DNA of 64,000 bases from Catelliglobosispora koreensis DSM 44566 (GTDB lineage: Bacteria > Actinomycetota > Actinomycetes > Mycobacteriales > Micromonosporaceae): assembly GCF_000379685.1 (NCBI RefSeq), contig NZ_KB903251.1, positions 186,001 through 250,000 of the forward strand, written 5' to 3'. Positions 9,341-18,587 of the stretch are shown here, piece after piece. The notes beneath the pieces were generated by a model. It worked only from the letters and a program-made list of their open reading frames with translations, was not told the DNA's origin and ran no database searches. The position numbers were made by a program, and so were the translations under genes. Numbering within the stretch: position 1 is the stretch's first letter; the number at the start of each line of letters is the position of its first letter.

Positions 9341-10873
9341 ATGATGGGCGGGATCTTGATCGCGGGCACGACCTCGGATGCAGGCAAGAGCGTTGTCGCC
9401 GCTGGCGTTTGCCGGTGGCTGTGGCGGCGCGGGGTCAAGGTCGCGCCCTTCAAGGCGCAGAACATGTCGAACAACTCCGCTGTGGTGGTCGACCGGCACG
9501 GGCGGGGCGGCGAAATCGGGCGGGCACAAGCGTTGCAGGCTGTCGCCTGTGGACTCGAGCCCGAGGTCCGCTTCAACCCGGTGCTCCTCAAGCCGGGCAG
9601 CGACCGGTCGAGTCAGGTCGTGCTGCTCGGCGAGGCCATCGGCAACGTGGACGCGGATAACTTCCGCAGCCTGAAGGAAACCATGTCCACCACCGCCTTC
9701 GCGACCTATGACGAACTAGCGCGCGAGTTCGATGTCGTGGTGTGTGAAGGGGCGGGCAGCCCAGCGGAGATCAACCTGCGTGCACATGACTACGTGAATA
9801 TGGGACTGGCGAGGCACGGAAAGCTCCCCACCGTCATCGTGGGCGACATCGATCGCGGGGGAGTCTTCGCCGCGTTCTACGGCACGGTCGCCTTGCTGGA
9901 CAAGGCGGATCAGGATCTCGTGGCCGGGTTCCTCGTCAACAAGTTCCGCGGTAGCCGCTCGTTGCTGCAACCGGGAATCGACATGCTGACGCGACTGACC
10001 GGCCGGCAGACCTTTGGCGTGCTTCCGTTTGACGTCGACCTGTGGCTCGACGCGGAAGATTCGCTCGCCTACGGCAAAGTGCTCGGGCGTCCCGCCGCAC
10101 CGGTGGGCACGCAATGGCTTCGGGTCGCGGTCATCCGGCTGCCGCACATCTCGAACGCGACTGACGCCGAAGCACTCGCGACCGAGCCGGGAGTGGCCGT
10201 CCGCTTAACGGTAGAGCCCGCTGAACTCGCCGACGCCGATCTCATCGTGATCCCAGGGACAAAGTCCACAGTGGAGGATCTGGAGTGGTTGCGCCGCACC
10301 GGTTTAGCCGACGCCATCGTTGCCCACGCGAACAGTGGCCGTCCGCTGCTCGGGATCTGCGGCGGGTTCCAGATGCTGTCACGGCGCATCCACGACGAGG
10401 TGGAGAGCAAGCGCGGCGAGGTCGAAGGGCTCGGTTTGCTGCCCGTCGAAATCGGGTTCCAGAAGACGAAAACCCTTGCCCGGCCAACAGGTGAAGGGCT
10501 CGGCGCTGACGTGAGCGGATACGAGATCCATCACGGCCAGGTCGTGTGGCGCGAAGACCATTTGCCACCCCTGCTCACGCTGCCCTCCGGTGCCGGCGAG
10601 GGGGCAGCTTCAGGATCCATATGGGGTACTCATTGGCACGGCGCGTTTGAATCAGACGAATTCCGGCGACGGTTCCTGACCCTCGTCGCCGGGCTAGCCG
10701 GGCGCCGTGGATTCACCGTCGCGCCGGGCACCTCGTTCGCCTCACTGCGCACGGCGACCGTGGACCGCCTCGCCGACCTGATCGAGGAGCACTGCGACAC
10801 GGAGGCGCTCTGGCGTGTCGTGGAAAGCGGTGCGCCACAAGGACTTCCGTTCCTGGCTCCCGGTGCGCCGTGA
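9341..10873 (+). CDS. cobQ: Cobyric acid synthase CobQ
   Basis: The 510-residue enzyme carries the two expected parts. The first is an ATP-binding domain starting [15 protein letters not shown] and containing [14 protein letters not shown] and [12 protein letters not shown]. The second is a class I glutamine amidotransferase domain with the nucleophile cysteine in [11 protein letters not shown] and the histidine in GTHWHGAFE. It amidates the corrin side chains at b, d, e and g in cobalamin synthesis. The next gene starts inside its stop codon. Either of the first two methionines may be the start. Confidence 0.95.
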   Translation: MMGGILIAGTTSDAGKSVVAAGVCRWLWRRGVKVAPFKAQNMSNNSAVVVDRHGRGGEIGRAQALQAVACGLEPEVRFNPVLLKPGSDRSSQVVLLGEAIGNVDADNFRSLKETMSTTAFATYDELAREFDVVVCEGAGSPAEINLRAHDYVNMGLARHGKLPTVIVGDIDRGGVFAAFYGTVALLDKADQDLVAGFLVNKFRGSRSLLQPGIDMLTRLTGRQTFGVLPFDVDLWLDAEDSLAYGKVLGRPAAPVGTQWLRVAVIRLPHISNATDAEALATEPGVAVRLTVEPAELADADLIVIPGTKSTVEDLEWLRRTGLADAIVAHANSGRPLLGICGGFQMLSRRIHDEVESKRGEVEGLGLLPVEIGFQKTKTLARPTGEGLGADVSGYEIHHGQVVWREDHLPPLLTLPSGAGEGAASGSIWGTHWHGAFESDEFRRRFLTLVAGLAGRRGFTVAPGTSFASLRTATVDRLADLIEEHCDTEALWRVVESGAPQGLPFLAPGAP

Positions 10874-11403
10874 CCTATGTCGCTACGTTAGAAGCGCGCC
10901 TTCGCGAGCCACGGCTCGGGCGGACGCGCCTGGTGCTCATTGACGGGCCTAGTGGAGCGGGGAAGACGACTCTCGCTGAGCTGCTCGGTGAGCACTTGGC
11001 GGCTCAGGTAGTACACACTGATGATCTTTTGAATGGCTGGGATGACCAGTTCACTTACTGGGATCGCTTGAAGGAACTCGTGTTAGGCCCGTTGTTCCAG
11101 GACCGTGCGGGTCGCTACCAGGCTTACGACTGGCACGCCGAACGTTTCACCGGCCCATGGCACGAAGTCGAGCCCGGCGGAATCCTCATCGTCGAAGGCG
11201 TTGGCGCGGCGAGAGAAGAAGCACGCCCTTGGGCGAGCCTGACCCTCTTCGTCGACGCGCCCCTGAGCGTCCGCGAAGCGCGTTCCCTTGAGCGCGACGG
11301 CGAAGCCATGCAAACACAGCTAAAAGCCTGGCGCGCCAGGGAAGAACTCCACTTCGCCGCCGACGCCACCGCCTGGTGCGCCGACGTCATTATCTCCGCG
11401 TGA
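10870..11403 (+). CDS. P-loop kinase of the uridine kinase/AAA type
   Basis: This 177-residue protein has a Walker A motif ([14 protein letters not shown]), the uridine-kinase-like [10 protein letters not shown] and DWHAERF, and the Walker B-like [10 protein letters not shown]. It starts with GTG inside the cobQ stop (GTGA overlap), so it is co-translated with cobQ. The coupling suggests a role near cobalamin or nucleotide metabolism, but the substrate cannot be named from sequence. Actinobacterial homologues are annotated only as uridine kinase-like ATPases. Confidence 0.8.
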   Translation: MTYVATLEARLREPRLGRTRLVLIDGPSGAGKTTLAELLGEHLAAQVVHTDDLLNGWDDQFTYWDRLKELVLGPLFQDRAGRYQAYDWHAERFTGPWHEVEPGGILIVEGVGAAREEARPWASLTLFVDAPLSVREARSLERDGEAMQTQLKAWRAREELHFAADATAWCADVIISA

Positions 11404-11814
11404 CTAGCCGCGCTTGGGCCAGACGGGACCCTGGTCGGTCCACGTGACGCCCTTGTTACGGCACAGGCAGAAGGGGTGCCCGACGGGGTCGGTGTAAACG
11501 CGGTGGCCGTAGCCCTCAGGGCCGACGTAGTCGCGCATCAGGGTCGCGCCGAGGGCCAGGACACGGCTGTGTTCGGCCTCGATGTCGTCGACTTCGAAGT
11601 CGAGGTGAAACTGTTTAGGGCGCTCGCTGTCGGGCCACTGCGGCGCGCGGTAGTCCTCCACGGGGGTAAAAGCCAGCTCGATCTCGCCGAACTGGATGCC
11701 GGCCCAGTGCTCGGTGCTGCCCTCCTTGACCGGGCGGCCCGTCACCTCCGAGTAGAAAGCCGCCAGCTTCATCGTGTCCGGGCAGTCGATGATGAAATCG
11801 GTGAGTCGCAGCAT
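11404..11814 (-). CDS. VOC (glyoxalase-like) family protein
   Basis: The 136-residue protein MLRLTDFIIDCPDTMKLAAFY has a two-module VOC layout with HFDLDFEVDDIEA-like residues (FHLDFEVDDIEA) and the closing VYTDPVGHPFCLC. This is the Glyoxalase_6 type, of unknown substrate. The ATG at 11814 fits the family N-terminus. The frame remains open another 318 bases upstream, but that portion has no domain character. It converges on the P-loop kinase with no gap. Confidence 0.85.
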   Translation of the reverse strand: MLRLTDFIIDCPDTMKLAAFYSEVTGRPVKEGSTEHWAGIQFGEIELAFTPVEDYRAPQWPDSERPKQFHLDFEVDDIEAEHSRVLALGATLMRDYVGPEGYGHRVYTDPVGHPFCLCRNKGVTWTDQGPVWPKRG

Positions 11815-12128
11815 TCGGCGATCTTGCCACAAGTCCAAATACGCCGCGGACTGAGACGGCCCCGTACGCTGCGGCTCAAAGGCCGTTAGCGAACGGCGAG
11901 ACATCCGGTGGTGGGAGTACGAAGAGGGCTGCATCCGAGACGCTTGGCTTGCAGCGGAATAGCCGTCAAGCATCAGGTGGGACGCCGGCGTAAAGCAGTA
12001 CCCGAGACCTGCGACGGCAGATGGCGAAATGCCAGGCTTGGATTGATGTGTGTTCTCCCCGCCTTTCCAGCTGCCCGCAGCCGGGAAGCTTCTAGCTAGA
12101 CGCTCACGCTCGAAATCTGGGTCATGGT
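11815..12128. other. Stretch without a convincing gene
   Basis: About 314 bases between the VOC gene and the small minus-strand frame at 12129. The minus-strand frame stays open through it as an N-terminal extension of the VOC gene, beginning in an ATGA overlap with the upstream small gene. However, the translated part (for example GGENTHQSKPGISPS) has no recognisable fold. I see no RNA gene or repeat here. Confidence 0.4.
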
Positions 12129-12353
12129 TCATTGTGCTGGCTGTCGGTTCCAGCTGGTCTCACTGCGGGGACCGACAGTGATGCATTCAACGCCGTGTCC
12201 GGCCAGATGCCAGGACTCAAACGTTGGGTCGGGGGTGACGAAGACCTCGGCACTGTCGTGGAACATCAGGTGAAGAGGATGCTTAACTTTTCCGTCCCAG
12301 GTGATCTCTACCTGGTGACCCAGAGCCAAGCAGCGGTTGCGCGCGCATGGCAT
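12129..12353 (-). CDS. Small hypothetical protein
   Basis: A 74-residue frame with protein-like composition (VEITWDGKVKHPLHLMFHDS and HLAGHGVECITV). It has an upstream purine-rich sequence (ccaggcagg) before the ATG, and its stop overlaps the start of a longer frame reading into the VOC gene. No family is recognised. It overlaps the start region of the divergent gene at 12380 closely. Confidence 0.45.
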   Translation of the reverse strand: MPCARNRCLALGHQVEITWDGKVKHPLHLMFHDSAEVFVTPDPTFESWHLAGHGVECITVGPRSETSWNRQPAQ

Positions 12354-12379
12354 CCTGCCTGGTATGGGTGGGACCGATC

Positions 12380-12799
12380 ATGGCCAATGAAGCGCCGCCA
12401 TATGGATATTGGTTCATTTCCGCGATGCTTGCCGTCGAGATCGGACTGTCACTATTGACCCTTGGCCAAGCGATTTGGCTCAGTATCGCCGGTCAGGAGG
12501 TAAGGGGAACCGTCGCGGCGGTCAACTACGAGAAACGCCCAGAAGGCGGCGGGTGGGTTCAGCAGTCCTACGTCAAAGTTGACTTGCCGCAGCCGTGGAA
12601 CCAGCAAGTGGACCTTTGGACCTGGAACGGGGCGCCGAAGCCAGGTGACACGGTTTTTGTGACCGTCGACCGGTTCAACCCCAGTTTCGCCCGGGGCGCC
12701 AACAGCTTCATCAATGGCCAACAGTTCGCCACCGGTTGCTGCACCATGCCGGTCACGTTGGTGTGGTGGTACGGCTTAAGGAAAATGCACCAGCGGTAG
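12380..12799 (+). CDS. Hypothetical membrane-anchored protein (DUF3592-like)
   Basis: From the ATG at 12380 the 139-residue product has an N-terminal transmembrane segment (YWFISAMLAVEIGLSLLTLG), then a soluble beta-rich domain with EVRGTVAAVNYEKRP and GDTVFVTVDRFNP, which resembles the DUF3592 pattern of a small barrel next to a membrane helix, and a second short hydrophobic segment (CTMPVTLVWWYGL). The assignment is by pattern and is tentative. The frame opens earlier at 12347 but the added residues are atypical. Confidence 0.55.
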   Translation: MANEAPPYGYWFISAMLAVEIGLSLLTLGQAIWLSIAGQEVRGTVAAVNYEKRPEGGGWVQQSYVKVDLPQPWNQQVDLWTWNGAPKPGDTVFVTVDRFNPSFARGANSFINGQQFATGCCTMPVTLVWWYGLRKMHQR

Positions 12800-13092
12800 G
12801 AGACACGCTGGCCACTCCGGCAGAGAAGTCATGCGCACAGCTATCCGTTGACGGTTGGCGCAGACTCTCACTGTTCATGAGACCGCGTACGGTTGAACGT
12901 CTACTGGGACACAGAGGTTAAGCATCACCCGAGACAGGACACCTAGGTCCACTTGATGTCCGGCTCGGATTGATGCGTTACGGATCCCTACGGGCTGCTA
13001 AAACCCGCCCCCGGGCACGCTCGCGCCTCAACGCCTTCGGCGACGGCGCGGCGGCCCGGGCGATTCCAAACCCTTAGCTACCAACGACGAAA

Positions 13093-13122
13093 GCCCAGCG
13101 CACCGGCAAGAGAACGCTGGGC
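13093..13122. repeat. Inverted repeat, 8-bp arms
   Basis: Arms gcccagcg (13093-13100) and cgctgggc (13115-13122) with a 14-base loop. It could be a terminator or part of the repeat cluster. Confidence 0.5.
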
Positions 13123-13192
13123 AGGTTCGGCCGCGAGGGCTGGTCAGCAGTGCATTGCTACGAGTTGTTCCGCTTGGATCGAGGTTTAGTGA

Positions 13193-13269
13193 GCCTCCGG
13201 CGGGCAGGACCTCCCGGCCCTGCACCCGGTGAAAGCCTCCGGCGGCCAGCGTTCCCGCGCTGGACCCGG
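13193..13269. repeat. Two tandem gcctccggcgg hairpin units with different but self-pairing stems
   Basis: Each unit starts gcctccggcgg (13193-13203 and 13235-13245) and ends acccgg (13224-13229 and 13264-13269). Between them unit 1 has stem gcagg/cctgc (13204-13208, 13219-13223) and unit 2 has stem ccagcg/cgctgg (13246-13251, 13258-13263). The stems differ in sequence yet both pair, which points to selection for a hairpin. Confidence 0.6.
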
Positions 13270-13340
13270 GGCAGCTCTGGAATGACTGGACGGCCGTTGC
13301 TGGGCGCGTCCGCCGAGCGCCGAAGGCCACCAGACCACGT

Positions 13341-13378
13341 CCGCGGGCGCAAACGGTGGAGCGTGTTTGCGCCCGCGG
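13341..13378. repeat. 14-bp perfect inverted repeat
   Basis: Arms ccgcgggcgcaaac (13341-13354) and gtttgcgcccgcgg (13365-13378) pair perfectly over 14 bp with a 10-base loop. There is no T tract. Terminator, protein-binding site or repeat remnant are all possible. Confidence 0.6.
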
Positions 13379-13573
13379 CCCGGTCGGGGAAACCTGCACG
13401 ACGGAATGACCGGGCCACATGTGGTCCAGGTGCGCTGATTCGGTCTCGGTTGCTGGGCCGTCTCGGGCCGTCTGAGGGTGCCGAACGCTGACCAACAATG
13501 ACCACCGTCGACGGAAGAGGTCCAGGTAGGGCATTGGGCGCACGGCCCGGAGCTTGGTCATAGGATCGGGGGC

Positions 13574-14923
13574 ATGACAACCCTCAGTGTTGATGAGTTG
13601 CGTGCCGCCGTCGCGCGTGAACTGCCCGGTGTGCGAGCCGATCTGGAGCGCTTGGTCCGCATTCCTGGCATCGCTTTCGACGGCTTCGACTTCACCCCGC
13701 TTGAGCGTTCCGCGGAAGCTGTGGCCGAGCTGCTGCGCGCGGAGGGGCTTGAGGTGCAGATTAGCCGGATCGGCGAAGGGCACCCGGCGGTCATCGGGAA
13801 GAAGGCGGCTCCGGCGGGCGCCCCGACTGTTCTGCTTTACGCACACCATGACGTTCAGCCACCCGGAGACATGAGCCAGTGGCGCACGGATCCGTTCGAG
13901 CCGACGGAGATCGACGGCCGCCTTTACGGTCGTGGTGCGGCTGATGACAAGGCTGGCGTTATGGCGCACATCGCGGCGCTGCGTGCGTTTGGTGACCAGC
14001 TGCCCGTTGGGGTGGTTTTGTTCATCGAGGGAGAAGAAGAGTTCGGGTCGGCATCGCTGGAAGATCTGCTGAAGAAGCACCAATCCGAGCTGACCGCTGA
14101 CGTGATCGTCATCGCCGACTCGGCGAACTGGGATATCGGTGTGCCCGCGCTGACGACGTCGCTTCGCGGCATCGTCAACAGTTTCGTTACGGTCGAGGTG
14201 CTGCAATCGGCTGTCCACAGTGGAATGTACGGCGGAGCCGTGCCGGACGCGCTGATGGTGATGAGCCGGCTGCTGGCCACGCTGCACGACGAGCGCGGTG
14301 ACGTCGCCGTGGCCGGGCTCGTGAGCAAGCCCGCTTCGCCGCTGGACTACCCCGAGGACAGGTTCCGTTCGGAGGCCGGCATCCTTGATGGCGTCGACCT
14401 GATCGGCACCGGCCGCATTGTCGACCGGATTTGGACCAGGCCAGCGATTTCGATCCTTGGCATCGACGCGCCCGGGACTGAGGGCGCGCCAAACGCCTTG
14501 ATTCCCAAGGCGAAGGCGAAGCTGAGCATGCGGCTGGCGCCCGGTGACGACCCGAAGTCGGCTTACGAAGCGCTGAAGGCCCACTTGACGAAGTTCGTCC
14601 CGTGGAACGCGAAGATCTCGTTCGAGTTCGAGCACGACGGCAACGCTTGCGTGATCGACGCGACCGGCAAGTACTTCGACGCGGTCCGGGACGCCTTCAA
14701 GGTCGCCTACAACGGTGCCGACACGGTCGAAGTTGGCATCGGTGGTTCGATCCCGTTCATCGCCACGTTCCAGGAGATGTTCCCCAACGCCTCGATCATG
14801 GTCACCGGCGTGGAAGACCCGATGTCAGGTGCGCACGGCCCCAACGAGAGCCTGCACCTAGGAGAGTTTGAGCGAGTCTGCCTCGCTGAGACGCTCCTGC
14901 TCCGCAACGTCGCCCTCGCCTGA
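13574..14923 (+). CDS. M20 family dipeptidase
   Basis: The 449-residue enzyme has the M20 metal-binding pattern: YAHHDVQPPG (first zinc ligand His and Asp), GRGAADDKAG (bridging Asp), FIEGEEEFGS (catalytic and ligand Glu), and the terminal HGPNESL ligand. The lid domain lies about residues 190-320. Family members hydrolyse dipeptides or related amides in the cytosol. Its 3' end overlaps the convergent SURF1 gene by 66 bases. Confidence 0.93.
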   Translation: MTTLSVDELRAAVARELPGVRADLERLVRIPGIAFDGFDFTPLERSAEAVAELLRAEGLEVQISRIGEGHPAVIGKKAAPAGAPTVLLYAHHDVQPPGDMSQWRTDPFEPTEIDGRLYGRGAADDKAGVMAHIAALRAFGDQLPVGVVLFIEGEEEFGSASLEDLLKKHQSELTADVIVIADSANWDIGVPALTTSLRGIVNSFVTVEVLQSAVHSGMYGGAVPDALMVMSRLLATLHDERGDVAVAGLVSKPASPLDYPEDRFRSEAGILDGVDLIGTGRIVDRIWTRPAISILGIDAPGTEGAPNALIPKAKAKLSMRLAPGDDPKSAYEALKAHLTKFVPWNAKISFEFEHDGNACVIDATGKYFDAVRDAFKVAYNGADTVEVGIGGSIPFIATFQEMFPNASIMVTGVEDPMSGAHGPNESLHLGEFERVCLAETLLLRNVALA

Positions 14924-15625
14924 GCTGGCTGGTGGCGCTTGGCTCGCGCGAACTTCTTTTCGCGCGAGCCAAGCCAAGGCCACGAACGCGCCCGCCGCGA
15001 AGATCCACCATTGCACCGCGTAGCCCAGGTTGAGCCAGTCGTTCTCCCGTTCCGAAGGCACCGGAACAAGATCGGTCACTTCGTCGTCGGCCAGCAGGTA
15101 GGTCTGGGCCAGCCGGTAGGGCACCTTCGAAGCGATCTCGGGCAGGCCGATCCGGCGTGCTTCCCAGAGCCCTTCGCGCAACTCCAGCCGCGGGTCGGAT
15201 TCGGTGAACCGCACCCGGCCATTGATGGTCACCTGTCCCTTGGGTGGTGCCGGGATCGGTGGGGTGACGGTCGGTCCGGCCGGGTCAGGTGCCACCCAGC
15301 CGCGGTCGATCAGGACAGCCGACCCGTCAGCGAGGATCAACGGTGTCAGCACCTCATAGCCGACGCGGCCGTTCACGGTTCTGTTGCGTACCAAGACTTG
15401 TAGCTCTTGGTCGTACTCTCCGGTGACCGTCGCGCGGGTCCACTCCGGAGTGCCCGGCTCCAACGGGACGGGCGCTGCCGTTTGGCTGGCGTCGATGCGT
15501 GCGTTGATGCTGCTGCGCTGTTCGTAGCGCCCCCACTGCCACTGGCCGAGCAGAACCATGACGTATGAGGCCACGGCCGTCAGAGCGACGATCCCGAGCC
15601 AGCGTGGGGTGAGTAGCGAACGCAC
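14858..15625 (-). CDS. SURF1 family cytochrome oxidase biogenesis protein
   Basis: The 255-residue protein has one N-terminal transmembrane helix (WLGIVALTAVASYVMVLLGQWQW), the SURF1 motifs GQWQWGRYEQR and VLIDRGWVAP, and a second helix near the C-terminus (LGYAVQWWIFAAGAFVALAWL). SURF1 proteins help assemble heme-copper oxidase. The last 66 bases lie on the opposite strand of the dipeptidase coding end, so the two C-termini overlap. Confidence 0.92.
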   Translation of the reverse strand: MRSLLTPRWLGIVALTAVASYVMVLLGQWQWGRYEQRSSINARIDASQTAAPVPLEPGTPEWTRATVTGEYDQELQVLVRNRTVNGRVGYEVLTPLILADGSAVLIDRGWVAPDPAGPTVTPPIPAPPKGQVTINGRVRFTESDPRLELREGLWEARRIGLPEIASKVPYRLAQTYLLADDEVTDLVPVPSERENDWLNLGYAVQWWIFAAGAFVALAWLARKEVRASQAPPASSGEGDVAEQERLSEADSLKLS

Positions 15626-15742
15626 GCCAGACAGTCTACGGTTGTGATTCCTATCACTCAGGCTGGCCTAAACGGTCACTCAGTCACGGCGCGGGTTTCC
15701 GGGGTAGGTTGAACCGGTTGCCCCTCACGGTTTGGGAGAAGC

Positions 15743-16312
15743 ATGACCGGCTACGTCACGGTTCGCCGTTTTCCGACGCTTACCGTTCAGACGCCACGGC
15801 TAGATGTTCGCCCCCTGACGGCGGCTGACGCGGAGCCTGTGGCGCAGATCTTCGCCGACAAGCAAACGCAGCGCTGGCTCCCGTTTCCGCAGGAGTTCGG
15901 CCCGATCGAGGGCAAGGCTTGGTGCACCGAGATGGCTGCCGAGCGCCGCGACAGCGGCAACGGCGATCACTACGGCATCATTCGCCGCGAAGACAACCGC
16001 CTGGTCGGGTGCCTGTGGACCCGCCGCACCGACTGGGGTGCCCGCGCGACCGAGATCTCTTATGCGGTCGCCTCTGACGTGCGCGGTTTCGGCCTCGCGC
16101 CCGAAGCGGTCGACGCGATCACGCTGGCGCTCGTGCTTGAGCACGGCTTTCAGCGGGTAGAAGTGCGCGTGGCACCGGGCAACCTGGCCTCCCGTCGCGT
16201 GACGGAGAAGGCCGGCTTCACCTACGAGGGACTTTTGCGCAACGCCGGTTTCGTGCACGGAGGCCGCGTCGACCTTGAAGTGTGGTCGATGGTCGCCGCC
16301 GACCTCCGTTAA
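15743..16312 (+). CDS. GNAT N-acetyltransferase (RimJ/RimL type)
   Basis: The 189-residue protein shows LTVQTPRLDVRPLTAADAE at the start and an acetyl-CoA binding region in the ISYAVASDVRGFGLAPEAV segment, with ASRRVTEKAGF as motif B. It belongs to the RimJ/RimL-like branch that acetylates N-termini or small amines; the substrate is unknown. It ends 9 bases before the convergent PBP gene. Confidence 0.88.
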   Translation: MTGYVTVRRFPTLTVQTPRLDVRPLTAADAEPVAQIFADKQTQRWLPFPQEFGPIEGKAWCTEMAAERRDSGNGDHYGIIRREDNRLVGCLWTRRTDWGARATEISYAVASDVRGFGLAPEAVDAITLALVLEHGFQRVEVRVAPGNLASRRVTEKAGFTYEGLLRNAGFVHGGRVDLEVWSMVAADLR

Positions 16313-16321
16313 CGAGCGTCG

Positions 16322-18538
16322 TTAGGGCCGTGCCGCGGTCGCGGTGGCCGACTTCTTGGGCGCCGGTGGTGGCGGCGGAGCCTTGCCGAGGATCTCGCCC
16401 GACGGTGCGGTGAAGTAAGCGACCGGCTGGCCGGCGAGAGCATCCCGCAGGGTCTGGGACACCGCTTCGATTGGCTTATAGGCGTTGCCGCCGCCAACGC
16501 CGTGGAACGGGTTGTCCGGATCGGCCATGAACGCGGCGCTGGCCAGGTCGGGCGTGAACCCGACGAACCAAGCGGCCCGGTTGTCGTCGGTGGTTCCGGT
16601 CTTGCCGGCCACGGGACGCCCGACCGAGCGGTAGACACCGGGCGCTGTGGACCAGCCACCGCAGGTCGAGGCAGCCGCGCCATATCCGGTCACGCACCGT
16701 GCCGCATCAGCGGCCGCACGAGCGACCTCGGGCGAAAACGCTTGCACGCATTGAGGTTCCGAGGCCGGGTGCACCGAACCGTCAGGCCGGACGATGGACA
16801 CGACCGGTGTGGCGGCGCAATACTTTCCGTCCGCGGCGACCGTGGCGTAGGCGTTAGCCATCTCCAGCGGTGTGGTGTCAGCGACGCCGAGCGTGAAAGC
16901 GCCCCAGCCCTTGGCTTTCGCCGGTGAGGCCTGCAGCTTGTCGATGTCGGTCCGCCACCGCAAGCCGAGACGTTCGGCCATCTGCACGACCTTGTCGGCG
17001 CCGACCTTTTGCTCCAGCTGCACGAAGTAGGTGTTAACCGACTTGCCAAAGCCCGACCACATGGCGTGGTTTCCGGTCATCGAGCCGCTGGCGTTACGTG
17101 GGCACCAGTAGCCGTTGCCGCAACTGGCCGGCTCACCCCACCCGGCGAAGTAGATGGACTTCAGGGTGCCGGGCGCATAGAACCAGGTGTGCATGGGCAT
17201 GCCCGCATCGAGCGCGGCGAGCATCGTGAACATCTTGAAGGTCGACCCCGCCTGGTACCCGGGAAGATCGCCCCCACCGAGCAACGGGTTGACGGTGTTC
17301 GGGTAGTTGCCCGGCCCGTCGGAGGAGCCGGTGTGGTTGCCGTTGTTGGACTTGTCCAGCGAGTAGTTCCGGTTGACGGCCATCGCCCGCACGCGTCCCG
17401 TCCCAGGTTGTACGACGACCTGGCCTAGGGCGTAGGAGCTGCCGATCCGCTCACGGGACGTCACGTGTTTCAAAGCGGCGGCCTGCACTGACGGGTCTAG
17501 CGATGTCGTGATCCGGTATCCGCCGCGGCGCAAGTTGTCGAGCCGTTGCGCTGGTGTGGGACCGAACGCCTCTTGCGATAGCCACCAGTTCTTGAAGAAG
17601 TCGCAGAAGAAGCCATAGTCGTTCGTGGACGGTGCGACGGACACGCAGTCGTTCGGTGGCTCCGTCACGTTCAAGACGATCGGCGAGTCTTTCGTCGCGG
17701 AAGCCTCAGCAGGAGTGATGTAGGTCAGTTCCGTCATGCGGTCGATGACGTAGTTGCGGCGTTCCGTCGCGGCGGACGGATCCGCGCCCGCGGGGTCGTA
17801 TGCCGACGGTGCTTTGACGAGCCCGGCCAGCGTCGCGGCTTCCGCGACCGTCAAGTCAGACGGTGCTTTGGAGAAGAAGATCTGCGCGGCCGCGTAGATG
17901 CCGTAGGCGCGGTGCCCGAAGTAGGCGACGTTCAAATAGCGTTCCAGGATCTCGGTTTTGCTGAGTTCCTGCTCGACGCGCACGGCCAGCCGCATCTCGC
18001 GGATTTTGCGGCCACTGGTCTGTTCGGTGGCGGCCATGACTTCTTCGGCGGACTGTGCTCCGTCGCGCAGAGCCATCCGTACATATTGCATAGTCAGCGT
18101 GGACGCGCCCTGGGACACCTGACCGGCGGTCTGGTTGGCGACGAACGCGCGCGCGATGCCTTTGGCGTCAACTCCACGGTGCTCATAGAAGCGGCCGTCT
18201 TCGCTGGCGACGATGGCTTGCTGCATCAGCGTGGAGATGCCGGCGATTGGCGTGTACTTGCGGTATTCGTCGTAGAACAACGTCAGTGGCGTGGTGCCAT
18301 CGGAGGCGTAAACGTAGGTCGTCTGGGCCGGGGGCTGGACACTGAGTTCCGAGGGAAGCGCTTGGTAGAAGTCCGATCCAGCCTTGATGGTTAGCCCCCC
18401 AACCGCGGCCAAGGGGTAGGTAACGGCGGCGACCACGATCCCGGCGAGAAGGCCGGCCCGGGCGATCGGTTTCAGACGGCTGGTGCCACCAAACAAGCGA
18501 CGCAGGATCACCACTTCAAGGTAGGACAAAGTACACAT
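16322..18538 (-). CDS. Class A penicillin-binding protein (bifunctional transglycosylase/transpeptidase)
   Basis: The roughly 738-residue protein has a transmembrane segment near its start (ARAGLLAGIVVAAVTYPLAAV). The GT51 transglycosylase domain follows, with IVASEDGRFYEHRGVD and SQGASTLTMQYVRM. The transpeptidase domain has the SXXK serine in GSTFKMFTM, SxN-like KSVNTYF, and KTG in AGKTGTTDDNRAAWFVGFTP. The tail is Pro/Ala-rich (PPPPPAPKK). It polymerises and cross-links peptidoglycan. The start is uncertain: ATG 18538 is used here, but GTG codons at 18514 or 18511 are equally possible. It is divergent from cobT. Confidence 0.92.
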   Translation of the reverse strand: MCTLSYLEVVILRRLFGGTSRLKPIARAGLLAGIVVAAVTYPLAAVGGLTIKAGSDFYQALPSELSVQPPAQTTYVYASDGTTPLTLFYDEYRKYTPIAGISTLMQQAIVASEDGRFYEHRGVDAKGIARAFVANQTAGQVSQGASTLTMQYVRMALRDGAQSAEEVMAATEQTSGRKIREMRLAVRVEQELSKTEILERYLNVAYFGHRAYGIYAAAQIFFSKAPSDLTVAEAATLAGLVKAPSAYDPAGADPSAATERRNYVIDRMTELTYITPAEASATKDSPIVLNVTEPPNDCVSVAPSTNDYGFFCDFFKNWWLSQEAFGPTPAQRLDNLRRGGYRITTSLDPSVQAAALKHVTSRERIGSSYALGQVVVQPGTGRVRAMAVNRNYSLDKSNNGNHTGSSDGPGNYPNTVNPLLGGGDLPGYQAGSTFKMFTMLAALDAGMPMHTWFYAPGTLKSIYFAGWGEPASCGNGYWCPRNASGSMTGNHAMWSGFGKSVNTYFVQLEQKVGADKVVQMAERLGLRWRTDIDKLQASPAKAKGWGAFTLGVADTTPLEMANAYATVAADGKYCAATPVVSIVRPDGSVHPASEPQCVQAFSPEVARAAADAARCVTGYGAAASTCGGWSTAPGVYRSVGRPVAGKTGTTDDNRAAWFVGFTPDLASAAFMADPDNPFHGVGGGNAYKPIEAVSQTLRDALAGQPVAYFTAPSGEILGKAPPPPPAPKKSATATAARP

Positions 18539-18587
18539 ACGCCTTGAACGACGCGCAGGAGAAACGCCCCTGAGTCGGCAAGGCGAC

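Larger units (their letters stand above)
12800..13573. other. Gene-free, hairpin-rich intergenic island (774 bases)
   Basis: No frame here has convincing protein character; the long minus-strand frame 13028-14635 is mostly the shadow of the dipeptidase gene. The region holds four separate inverted repeats: gcccagcg/cgctgggc (13093-13122), two tandem gcctccggcgg units (13193-13263) and a 14-bp perfect hairpin (13341-13378). It looks like an accumulation of repetitive, structured elements rather than a simple promoter region. Confidence 0.6.

Noticed and set aside
11815-12132. N-terminal extension of the VOC gene, with an ATGA overlap to the upstream small gene
   Set aside because: The extra 106 residues show no fold, while the VOC family starts at the internal ATG at 11814.
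13158-13580. Minus-strand frame of 140 codons in the hairpin-rich island
   Set aside because: The translation is Arg/Pro/Gly-rich and runs across several inverted repeats; no domain is seen.
13028-14635. Long minus-strand open frame of 535 codons
   Set aside because: It lies opposite the M20 dipeptidase gene, whose motifs are clear; its translation is Arg/Pro-rich without a domain, as expected for an antisense shadow in GC-rich DNA.
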